Positions 8,239 through 15,272 of a DNA stretch of 64,000 nucleotides are shown piece by piece. The notes under the pieces are model-generated. The model ran no database searches. It was not told the origin of the DNA and saw nothing but the letters and a program-made list of their open reading frames with translations. Position 1 is the stretch's first letter. Each line of letters starts with the position of its first letter. The position numbers and the translations under genes were made by a program. The stretch is from Salipiger pentaromativorans (lineage in GTDB: Bacteria > Pseudomonadota > Alphaproteobacteria > Rhodobacterales > Rhodobacteraceae), in the NCBI RefSeq assembly GCF_024721115.1, contig NZ_JAMDHK010000017.1:1-64000 (forward strand). Reading direction: 5' to 3'.

Positions 8239-10916
8239 CCATGCTGAACACGCTGGTCGCGGTGTGCAGCGCCTATGCGCTGTTCCTCTTCGCGGTGGCC
8301 TTCGGGGCCGAGCGCGCGGCGCTGCGCGGTCAGGCGACCTGGCTGCGCTCGCCCATGGTCTATACGCTGTCGTTGTCGATCTACTGCACCGCCTGGACCT
8401 TTTACGGCGCCGTCGGCTCGGCGGTGCGCACCGGGTTCGAATATCTCACCATCTACCTCGGCCCGTCGCTGGTGCTGATGGGCTGGTGGTGGATCCTGCG
8501 CAAGCTGGTACGCATCGGACGCAGCCAGCGCATCACCTCGGTGGCCGACCTGATCTCGTCGCGCTATGGCAAGTCCAACCTGCTGGCGGTGGGCGTCACG
8601 ATCCTCGCTGTGGTCGGCACCACGCCCTATATCGCGCTGCAACTGCAATCGGTGACGCTGAGCTTCGAGGTCTTCGGTGTGGGCGACATCGCCACCGGCG
8701 AGGAAAAGGGCCATACTGCGCTTTGGGTCGCCGCCGGGCTGGCATTGTTCACGGTGATCTTCGGCACCCGCAACCTCGACGCGAACGAGCGCCACAACGG
8801 CGTTGTCATGGCCATCGCGGTCGAGGCCGTTGTGAAACTCGCGGCGCTGCTGGCCGTCGGGATCTTTGTGGTCTGGGGCCTGTCCGGAGGGATCTCGGGG
8901 GCGCTGGAAAAGATCGACGGCTCGCCGCTCGGGCAATGGCAGATCGACGGCGGGCGCTGGGCGGGGCTGATGATGCTGTCCGCCGCCGCCTTCCTCTGTC
9001 TGCCGCGGATCTTTCAGGTGCTGGTGGTTGAAAACGACAACGAGACCCATCTGCGCACCGCAAGCTGGGCCTTCCCGCTCTATCTCGGGCTGATGAGCCT
9101 GTTTGTCGTCCCCATCGCCGTGGTGGGGCTCGAGATGCTGCCCGAGGGTTCCAACCCCGATCTCTTCGTGCTGACCGTGCCGCTGTCGCAGGGGCATGAC
9201 GGGCTGGCGGTGCTGTCCTTCCTCGGCGGTTTCAGCTCGGCCACCTCGATGGTGATCGTGGCGGCCATCGCGCTCTCGACCATGGTGTCGAACCATGTGG
9301 TGATGCCGCTCTGGCTGCGCTTCGCCGGCGGCGGCGCCAAGGTGTCGGGCGATGTGCGCCATGTGGTGCTGCTGGCGCGGCGGCTGTCGATCATCGGCGT
9401 GGTCATGCTGGGCTATCTCTATTACCGGCTGTCGGGCGGCGGTGCGGCGCTGGCCTCGATCGGGCTGGTGAGCTTTGCCGGCGTCGCGCAGGTGCTGCCG
9501 GCGATGCTGGGCGGGATCTTCTGGCGCGGTGCCTCGCGGCTGGGGGCGCTCACGGGGCTGACGCTGGGCTTCGGCTGCTGGGGCTATACACTCTTCCTGC
9601 CGAGCTTTGGCGCCGGGGTCTTCCTGCCCGAATCCTGGGTCACCGGCGGGCCCTTCGGCATCTTCTGGCTGCGGCCGCAGGCGCTGTTCGGGATCGAGGG
9701 CATGGATCCGCTGCTGCATGCGGTGTTCTGGTCGCTGGTGCTGAACACCGGCGGCTTCGTCCTCGCCTCGCTCGCCAGCTTTCCGGCGCCGCTGGAACGG
9801 TTGCAGGGGGCGCAATTCGTCAATGTCTTCGAACATTCGACCGGGCCGCGAAGCTGGACCGGCAAGGTCGCCCAGGCCGAGGATCTGATGGTCATGGCGC
9901 AGCGCATCCTGGGCGCGCGCGACGCGCAGCTTCTCTTCGAGCGCGAGGCGCAGCGGCAGGGCAAACACGGCATGCTGCCGGAACCGACGCCGGACTTCCT
10001 GGAAACGCTCGAACGCGAACTGGCGGGGTCCGTGGGGGCGGCGACGGCCCACGCGATGGTCGGGCAGATCGTCGGCGGCATGTCGGTTTCGGTCGAGGAT
10101 CTGATGGCGGTGGCGGACGAGACCGCGCAGATGATGGAATATTCCGCCCGGCTCGAGGCGCAGTCGCAGGAGCTGGCGCGCACCGCCGCGCAGCTTCGCG
10201 AGGCGAATACCAAGCTCACCCGGCTTTCCGTGCAGAAAGACGCTTTCCTGAGCCAGATCAGCCACGAGCTGCGCACGCCGATGACCTCGATCCGCGCGTT
10301 CTCCGAGATCCTGCGGGACAGCACCGGGCTCAGCCCCGCAGAGCAGAGCAAATACGCCTCGATCATCCATGACGAGGCGATCCGGCTGACCCGGCTGCTC
10401 GACGATCTGCTGGATCTGTCGGTGCTGGAGAACGGCCAGGTCAGCCTGAACCTGCGCGAGGGGCTGCTGTCGGATGTGCTCGACCGGGCGGTGGCGGCCG
10501 CGGCGGCGGACGAGCATGGCGCAAGGCTGCGGATCGCGCGCGATGCGGTGGCGGAACAGGTCTGGCTGAACACCGATCTCGACCGGCTGAGCCAGGTCTT
10601 TATCAACCTGGTCGCCAACACGCGGAAATATTGCGATGCCGCGATGCCCGAGCTTGAGATCCGCGTTTGCGCTTCCGACCGGCTGACCATCGACTTTGTC
10701 GATAACGGGTCTGGGATCTCGCCCGAGGCGCAGGACGTGATCTTCGAGAAATTCAGCCGGGTCAGCGATCAGAAGGCCGGCGGCGCCGGGCTGGGGCTGG
10801 CGATCTGCCGGCAGATCATGCGCCGGCTCGGCGGCGACATCTCCTATCTGCCGGGGCAGGGCGGGGCGGCGTTTCGGGTGGTGCTGCCGGCGGATATTGC
10901 CGTGGCGGCGCAATAG
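8235..10916 (+). CDS. CrbS-like sodium/solute-symporter histidine kinase
   Basis: This 893-residue fusion has an N-terminal SLC5-type sodium:solute symporter domain with about 12-13 membrane helices (residues 5-515), a short STAC-type linker (about 540-620), a coiled-coil (630-670), a HisKA domain with His677 in SQISHELRTP, and a HATPase (about 765-890, ending in GAGLGLAICRQIM). CrbS-family kinases sense acetate or its flux and switch on acs. This member lacks PAS and C-terminal receiver domains, and its receiver is a separate gene. Linkage to acs and the ScfR regulator supports an acetate-sensing role. Confidence 0.88.
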   Translation: MTMLNTLVAVCSAYALFLFAVAFGAERAALRGQATWLRSPMVYTLSLSIYCTAWTFYGAVGSAVRTGFEYLTIYLGPSLVLMGWWWILRKLVRIGRSQRITSVADLISSRYGKSNLLAVGVTILAVVGTTPYIALQLQSVTLSFEVFGVGDIATGEEKGHTALWVAAGLALFTVIFGTRNLDANERHNGVVMAIAVEAVVKLAALLAVGIFVVWGLSGGISGALEKIDGSPLGQWQIDGGRWAGLMMLSAAAFLCLPRIFQVLVVENDNETHLRTASWAFPLYLGLMSLFVVPIAVVGLEMLPEGSNPDLFVLTVPLSQGHDGLAVLSFLGGFSSATSMVIVAAIALSTMVSNHVVMPLWLRFAGGGAKVSGDVRHVVLLARRLSIIGVVMLGYLYYRLSGGGAALASIGLVSFAGVAQVLPAMLGGIFWRGASRLGALTGLTLGFGCWGYTLFLPSFGAGVFLPESWVTGGPFGIFWLRPQALFGIEGMDPLLHAVFWSLVLNTGGFVLASLASFPAPLERLQGAQFVNVFEHSTGPRSWTGKVAQAEDLMVMAQRILGARDAQLLFEREAQRQGKHGMLPEPTPDFLETLERELAGSVGAATAHAMVGQIVGGMSVSVEDLMAVADETAQMMEYSARLEAQSQELARTAAQLREANTKLTRLSVQKDAFLSQISHELRTPMTSIRAFSEILRDSTGLSPAEQSKYASIIHDEAIRLTRLLDDLLDLSVLENGQVSLNLREGLLSDVLDRAVAAAAADEHGARLRIARDAVAEQVWLNTDLDRLSQVFINLVANTRKYCDAAMPELEIRVCASDRLTIDFVDNGSGISPEAQDVIFEKFSRVSDQKAGGAGLGLAICRQIMRRLGGDISYLPGQGGAAFRVVLPADIAVAAQ

Positions 10917-11006
10917 GCGGGGCGAAATCTACACCGGCTAAAGCGGTTGGTAACCAAATCGGGCCATACAGATCCGGAGTCCGCCGGAGAACAGGCCAGA
11001 TCACGT

Positions 11007-12149
11007 ATGGGAGAGCCCGCAAGACAGGATGACGTTCTGGGCCAGAAGGCCAGCGCCGCCCGGCGCGCCTTCGAGGCGCGGGCGATGTCGCCGGCCAAGG
11101 CCCTGCGCCGGGCGCTGTCGCGCACGGCGGATGTGCTGTGGGATCTGGCACTGGTGACCCATGGCGTCAGCCAGGAGATGCTCGATCAGGACGGCGTGGT
11201 CGAACGGCTGCCGGCGAACACGCTTCTTGTGCTGCTCGACGGGCCGGAGGGGGCGCTTGGGCTCGCGGTGATCGACCGCGAGGTCATGACCGGGGTGATC
11301 GAGGTGCAGACGCTGTTGCAGGTCACCCAGATGCCGGTCGAGGACCGACCGCTGACCCAGACCGATGCGGCGATGACGGCGCCGCTGATCGACGGCACGA
11401 TGGAGCGGCTGGCATGCTATCTCGAAGGGCATCCGCTGCATGCGCAATTCGCCGGCTACCGGTTCGGCGCGATGGTCGAGGATGCCCGCAATGCGGGGCT
11501 GTTGCTGAACGCCGCCGGCTATCGCAGCTATCGCGTTGCGGTCGATCTGGCGCTGGGCCGGCGCAAGGGGGATCTTGTCTTGGTGTTGCCCGACCGGCCG
11601 CATGCAGAGGAGGCGGAGCTTGCCGCGCAGGTGGCGCCGGGTACGCCCGGGCCGCATGAGCAGAAGATGAAGCTGCTGCCGGTGCGGATGGAAGCGGTGC
11701 TTTGTACCCTCACCCTGCCGCTGCGGGCGGCGCAGCGGCTCCAGCCCGGCGATCTGCTGCCGCTGCCGCCCGAGGCGCTGGACGGGGTGGCCTTCCTCGC
11801 CGGTTCTGGTGCGGCGGTGGCGGGCGGGCGGCTGGGGCAGATGAACGGCATGCGCGCGGTGCGTCTGGCCTGGCCCGAGGGCGCGCCGCGATCCGAGCAG
11901 GCGCCGGAGCCGACCGAGCGGGCCGAGCCCGCGCCGCTGCCCGCATCCCCGCCCGAGGTTGCGGCGCCGGAGCAGGCGCCGGATCTCGAGGTTTCCGAGA
12001 TGTCGGAGGCGCTGCCCGAGCTTCCGCCCATGGCGTTCGATACCGGCGATTTCAGCTTCGATGCGGCCCCCATGGAAGAAGAGGCATCAGAGGACGAAAC
12101 GCTTGATTTCGATTTCGCGGCGGCGCCGCTGGACATCGAGGAGTCCTGA
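11007..12149 (+). CDS. FliM/FliN-family C-terminal domain protein
   Basis: The protein has 380 residues from the ATG at 11007; a TTG twenty codons upstream is possible. The body resembles FliM: an N-terminal CheC-like part (residues 30-190) and a SpoA/FliN-like domain (about 215-300, with LTLPLRAAQRLQPGDLLPLP). A Pro/Glu/Ala-rich acidic tail of about 80 residues follows. Such proteins form the flagellar C-ring or type III secretion switch. No flagellar gene lies nearby, and the gene is alone between the sensor operon and convergent sulfur genes, so its present role is uncertain. Confidence 0.7.
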   Translation: MGEPARQDDVLGQKASAARRAFEARAMSPAKALRRALSRTADVLWDLALVTHGVSQEMLDQDGVVERLPANTLLVLLDGPEGALGLAVIDREVMTGVIEVQTLLQVTQMPVEDRPLTQTDAAMTAPLIDGTMERLACYLEGHPLHAQFAGYRFGAMVEDARNAGLLLNAAGYRSYRVAVDLALGRRKGDLVLVLPDRPHAEEAELAAQVAPGTPGPHEQKMKLLPVRMEAVLCTLTLPLRAAQRLQPGDLLPLPPEALDGVAFLAGSGAAVAGGRLGQMNGMRAVRLAWPEGAPRSEQAPEPTERAEPAPLPASPPEVAAPEQAPDLEVSEMSEALPELPPMAFDTGDFSFDAAPMEEEASEDETLDFDFAAAPLDIEES

Positions 12150-12165
12150 GCCGCGCGGGGCGGGT

Positions 12166-12597
12166 TCAGCCGCGCTCTTGCGCCAGCGCGTCGAGGGTGG
12201 GGCGCAGCCCGTCGAGCTGATAGCCCGCTTTCGCGGCGGTGGCGAGGATGGCGTCGGTCTCGCGGTGCCCGGCCTGTCCCAGCGCCCAGACGATTGTGCT
12301 GCGGGTGCCGGAGTTGCAATAGGCCAGCACCGGCCCGCCGGCGCCGGCGGTCAGCTCCGCCTGCCGCGCCACCTCGTCGAGCGTCAGGCCGTGATGCGTG
12401 ACCGGGAGATAGGCAAACGCCATCCCCGCGGCGCGCACGGCCTCTTCCATCGCCGGGCTCTGATGCGAGGGCGGCACCTCGGCATCGGGGCGGTTGCAGA
12501 TCACAAGCGAAATGCCCGCCTCTGCGAGAGCGGGCACTTCCTCCACCGCGATTTGCGGGGACACGAGATAGCCGGGGGTGAGTTCGATCATTGCCAT
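12166..12597 (-). CDS. TIGR01244/DUF442 sulfurtransferase-phosphatase domain protein
   Basis: The protein has 143 residues from the ATG at 12597 (another ATG two codons on). It is a dual-specificity-phosphatase-like DUF442 domain with the active-site loop YCNSGTRS near residue 95. In many bacteria this domain is fused to a persulfide dioxygenase as Blh, part of the BigR sulfide-detoxification regulon. Here it is a free-standing protein at the end of the operon that begins with the dioxygenase. It may transfer or handle persulfide sulfur. Its start lies about 10 nt after the preceding gene's stop. Confidence 0.83.
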   Translation of the reverse strand: MAMIELTPGYLVSPQIAVEEVPALAEAGISLVICNRPDAEVPPSHQSPAMEEAVRAAGMAFAYLPVTHHGLTLDEVARQAELTAGAGGPVLAYCNSGTRSTIVWALGQAGHRETDAILATAAKAGYQLDGLRPTLDALAQERG

Positions 12598-12607
12598 GAT
12601 GGCAGGA

Positions 12608-13045
12608 TCACTCGGCAGGCACCATCTTGTCCAGACGTGTCCGTACAAAAGGTGCCAGCGCCATGCCGGTCAGCATCGCCGCGACGAAGATATAAATCCC
12701 CGTGCCGCCATAGCTGAGCGAGGCGATGGACGGCCCCGGGCAGATGCCCGCCAGGCCCCAGCCCGCGCCGAACATCACCGAACCGATGACCAGCTTGCGG
12801 TCGATCTTGTTGGAGGGCTTTGGCGGCAGCGGGGTGCCCAGAGCCGAAGTGGTCCGCTTGTTGGCGAAGAACCAGGCGATGAACATCGGGATCATGGCGC
12901 CGCCCATCACGAAGGCAAGCGTCGGATCCCAGGCGCCGAACACGTCGAGCCAGCCCTGCACCTTGGTGGTGTCGGTCATGCCCGAGACGAAGAGGCCGGC
13001 CCCGAAAAAGCCGCCGGCGATGAAGGCGAAGATCAGCCGTTTCAT
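12608..13045 (-). CDS. YeeE/YedE-type sulfur transport protein (PmpB-like, DUF6691)
   Basis: This 145-residue membrane protein has four hydrophobic segments and the conserved Cys-containing motif GWGLAGICPGPSIASL near residue 90, characteristic of YeeE/YedE half-transporters that handle thiosulfate or persulfide. It lies one base from the end of the partner gene; the pair matches the PmpA/PmpB arrangement in which two short proteins replace a single long YeeE. Confidence 0.85.
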   Translation of the reverse strand: MKRLIFAFIAGGFFGAGLFVSGMTDTTKVQGWLDVFGAWDPTLAFVMGGAMIPMFIAWFFANKRTTSALGTPLPPKPSNKIDRKLVIGSVMFGAGWGLAGICPGPSIASLSYGGTGIYIFVAAMLTGMALAPFVRTRLDKMVPAE

Positions 13046-13046
13046 A

Positions 13047-13472
13047 TCAGATCACCCCCAGGAGATGGCGGAAGATGACGACGCCGACGCCGCCCGCGAG
13101 AATGTAGCAGACCGTCGCCACGATGCCCCGCACCGACAGGCGCGAGATGCCGCAGACCCCGTGCCCCGAGGTGCAGCCATTGGCGATGCGTGTGCCAACC
13201 CCCACCAGAAGCCCGGCGGCCACCAGCACATAGAGGTTGTCGGTGATATGCGGGTTCACTTCGCGATAGACCGGGTACAGCAGGATCGGCAGCAGCACGA
13301 CCCCCGCCAGAAACACCAGTTTTTCCCATTTCGTATCGCCCGCCGAGCCGTCCACCAGCGAGCCGATGATGCCGGAGGCGCCCATGATCCGCCCGTTCAC
13401 GAGCAGATAGAAAGCCCCTCCGGTGCCGATCAGCAAGCCGCCGATCAGGCCCCAGATCCAATCCTGTTCCAT
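13047..13472 (-). CDS. YeeE/YedE-type sulfur transport protein (PmpA-like)
   Basis: This 141-residue integral membrane protein has four hydrophobic helices and the Cys motif GTRIANGCTSGHGVCGISRL near residue 95. It is the first of the paired YeeE/YedE half-proteins, downstream of the metallo-beta-lactamase gene. Together they are predicted to move reduced sulfur (thiosulfate or persulfide) across the inner membrane, linking to the dioxygenase that oxidises persulfide. Confidence 0.87.
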   Translation of the reverse strand: MEQDWIWGLIGGLLIGTGGAFYLLVNGRIMGASGIIGSLVDGSAGDTKWEKLVFLAGVVLLPILLYPVYREVNPHITDNLYVLVAAGLLVGVGTRIANGCTSGHGVCGISRLSVRGIVATVCYILAGGVGVVIFRHLLGVI

Positions 13473-13550
13473 TGTGTGCGCGTTCCCTTAATCCTGTTGG
13501 GGTGGTCGTGATTGCGCCCCCGGTTCGCGTGCGGGGGCGCTGTCAGGTGC

Positions 13551-14417
13551 TCAGAGCTTGTTCACCGGCACCTTGAGGAAGACGTCGCCCTGTTCGTCTG
13601 CGGGCGGCATCTGGCCCGCGCGCATGTTCACTTGCAGCGACGGGATGATCAGTTTCGGCATCGCCAGCGTGGCGTCGCGTGTGTCGCGCATATGCACGAA
13701 TTCATCTTTCGACTTGCCGGCGCCGACGTGGATGTTGGCGGCCTTCTGCTCGCCCACGGTGGTTTCCCAGGCGTATTCGTCGCGGCCCGGGGCCTTGTAG
13801 TCATGGCCCACGAAGATGCGGGTCTCGTCCGGCAGGGCGAGGATCTTCTGGATCGAGTTGAACAGCGTCTCCGACGAGCCGCCGGGGAAATCGCAGCGCG
13901 CGGTGCCGAAATCGGGCATGAACAGCGTGTCGCCGACAAAGGCGGCGTCGCCGATGACATAGGTCAGGCAGGCAGGGGTGTGGCCCGGCGTGTGCAGCAC
14001 ATCGCCGCGGAGCTGGCCGATGTGAAAGCTGTCGCCCTCCTGAAAGAGCTGGTCGAACTGCGAACCGTCGCGCTGGAACTCGGTGCCTTCGTTGAAGACC
14101 TTGCCGAAGGTGTCCTGCACGATCTTGATGCGGTCGCCGATACCGATCTTGCCGCCGACGGCCTCCTGGATATAGGGCGCGGCGCTGAGGTGGTCGGCGT
14201 GGACATGGCTTTCCAGCAGCCATTCGACCTTGTAGCCCTTCTCTTTCACGAAGGCGATGACCGCGTCGGCGGAGCGGGTATCGGTGCGGCCCGAGGAATA
14301 ATCGAAATCCAGAACGGAATCGATGATCGCGCAGGACGAGCCTTCGGGATCGCGAACGACATAAGAGATGGTGTTGGTGGCGTCGTCGAAAAACGCGGTG
14401 ACTTCAGGTGACATCAT
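13551..14417 (-). CDS. Metallo-beta-lactamase-fold persulfide dioxygenase-like enzyme
   Basis: The protein has 288 residues from the ATG at 14417 (the adjacent ATG at 14414 is equally possible; GGAGG stands just upstream). Metal-binding motifs are clear: HVHADH near residue 70, TPGH near 143, DFGTARCDFPGG near 189 and the late His in FVGHDY. This is the ETHE1/PDO or Blh beta-lactamase-like group, which oxidises glutathione persulfide to sulfite. It heads the sulfur operon, behind a SqrR/BigR-like operator. Confidence 0.88.
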   Translation of the reverse strand: MMSPEVTAFFDDATNTISYVVRDPEGSSCAIIDSVLDFDYSSGRTDTRSADAVIAFVKEKGYKVEWLLESHVHADHLSAAPYIQEAVGGKIGIGDRIKIVQDTFGKVFNEGTEFQRDGSQFDQLFQEGDSFHIGQLRGDVLHTPGHTPACLTYVIGDAAFVGDTLFMPDFGTARCDFPGGSSETLFNSIQKILALPDETRIFVGHDYKAPGRDEYAWETTVGEQKAANIHVGAGKSKDEFVHMRDTRDATLAMPKLIIPSLQVNMRAGQMPPADEQGDVFLKVPVNKL

Positions 14418-14443
14418 GGCGGTATCCTCCAGTTTCCGTAATC

Positions 14444-14463
14444 ATATACGTAAAGGTGAATAT
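14444..14463. promoter_or_regulatory. SqrR/BigR-like operator
   Basis: An AT-rich inverted repeat ATATAC-N8-GAATAT lies 26 nt upstream of the persulfide dioxygenase start. It differs by one base from a perfect ATATTC-N8-GAATAT, which agrees with the ATTC-N8-GAAT pattern known for the persulfide-sensing repressors SqrR/BigR. No such repressor gene is in the window. Confidence 0.6.
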
Positions 14464-14484
14464 GTAATCAAGGATTCGTTGCGC

Positions 14485-14498
14485 TTGACCTGCGTCAA
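14485..14498. promoter_or_regulatory. FNR/FnrL-type box
   Basis: TTGAC-CTGC-GTCAA is a perfect 5-4-5 palindrome of the FNR/CRP class, very close to FnrL boxes of Rhodobacteraceae. It lies about 60 nt upstream of the DksA-like gene and between it and the divergent sulfur operon, so it could serve either side. Confidence 0.5.
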
Positions 14499-14558
14499 GG
14501 CGGCGGGCCGCTGCCGGTTGCATCGTTCCGGGTGGATTGGCGCGCGCGAGGACGACTC

Positions 14559-14885
14559 ATGTCATACGAAAAATACAGATCCGTGCTAATGAAACGGTTG
14601 GAGGAGCTGGGTGCGCGGCTTGAGGGAATCGAGGATTCGCTCGATGCGCCGCGTCCCAAGGACTGGGAGGAGAGCGCGGTCGAACGCGAAGGGGACGAGG
14701 TTCTGGAGAGCCTCGGCGCCAGCGGCCAGGCCGAGATCGCCCGGATCAAGGCAGCGTTGCAGCGCATGGACGAAGGCGAATACGGCTATTGTCTGAACTG
14801 CGGCGACGCGATTTCCGAAGCCCGGCTCGAGGTGCTCCCCGAGGCGCCGCTCTGCGCCGCCTGTGCTGGCGGCGCCAAACGTTAG
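14559..14885 (+). CDS. TraR/DksA C4-type zinc-finger protein
   Basis: This 108-residue protein has a coiled-coil N-terminal half and a C4 zinc finger formed by CLNC and CAAC near residues 79-103. It belongs to the short TraR/DksA family that binds the RNA polymerase secondary channel or acts as a zinc protein of unknown role. The ATG at 14559 was chosen because the protein then begins at the family-typical MSYEKY. A small coiled-coil protein follows 35 nt downstream. Confidence 0.85.
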   Translation: MSYEKYRSVLMKRLEELGARLEGIEDSLDAPRPKDWEESAVEREGDEVLESLGASGQAEIARIKAALQRMDEGEYGYCLNCGDAISEARLEVLPEAPLCAACAGGAKR

Positions 14886-14920
14886 GCCGGGGTTCTCCCG
14901 GCCCCGATGAGAGGAGGACC

Positions 14921-15151
14921 ATGCAGATGATCGAAGCCCTGAAAACCCGGATTGCCGAACTCGAGGCCGAACTGGCCCGGGCGGCAAGCGTTGGTGGCGG
15001 AACCGCCTATGAAGAGCTGATGGACGATCTCGAACGCCATGTGGAAGAGCTCGAGGCGCGCGGCGGCGATGTGCCGAAAAGCGCCCTGGCGTTGGTGCGC
15101 CCGGCAGGAGACGACGAGGTCGAGGACCAGTTCGACAATATGCCGATCTGA
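14921..15151 (+). CDS. Small coiled-coil protein downstream of the DksA-like gene
   Basis: This 76-residue protein starts at an ATG preceded by GAGGAGG. Residues 3-55 are a predicted coiled coil (IEALKTRIAELEAELARA and DLERHVEELEAR), and the tail is acidic (DDEVEDQFDNMPI). I do not recognise a named family. Co-orientation and short spacing suggest cotranscription with the zinc-finger gene. Confidence 0.65.
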   Translation: MQMIEALKTRIAELEAELARAASVGGGTAYEELMDDLERHVEELEARGGDVPKSALALVRPAGDDEVEDQFDNMPI

Positions 15152-15272
15152 GGCCGTCCGGCTTCCATTCTTGCCATATCCGCGTGTTTCACGTCTAATA
15201 CCGCAAAATCGCGCGTAAAAAGCGCGAAAACCTGAGGTGTCGGCCCTGTGGCCGGCTTGCGGGGGCGGGCAG

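Noticed and set aside
8121-10913. A 930-residue reading frame on the minus strand opposite the transporter-kinase
   Set aside because: Composition is His/Arg/Gln/Asp-rich without any motif, as expected for the complement of a high-GC coding strand. The plus-strand protein has full domain structure.
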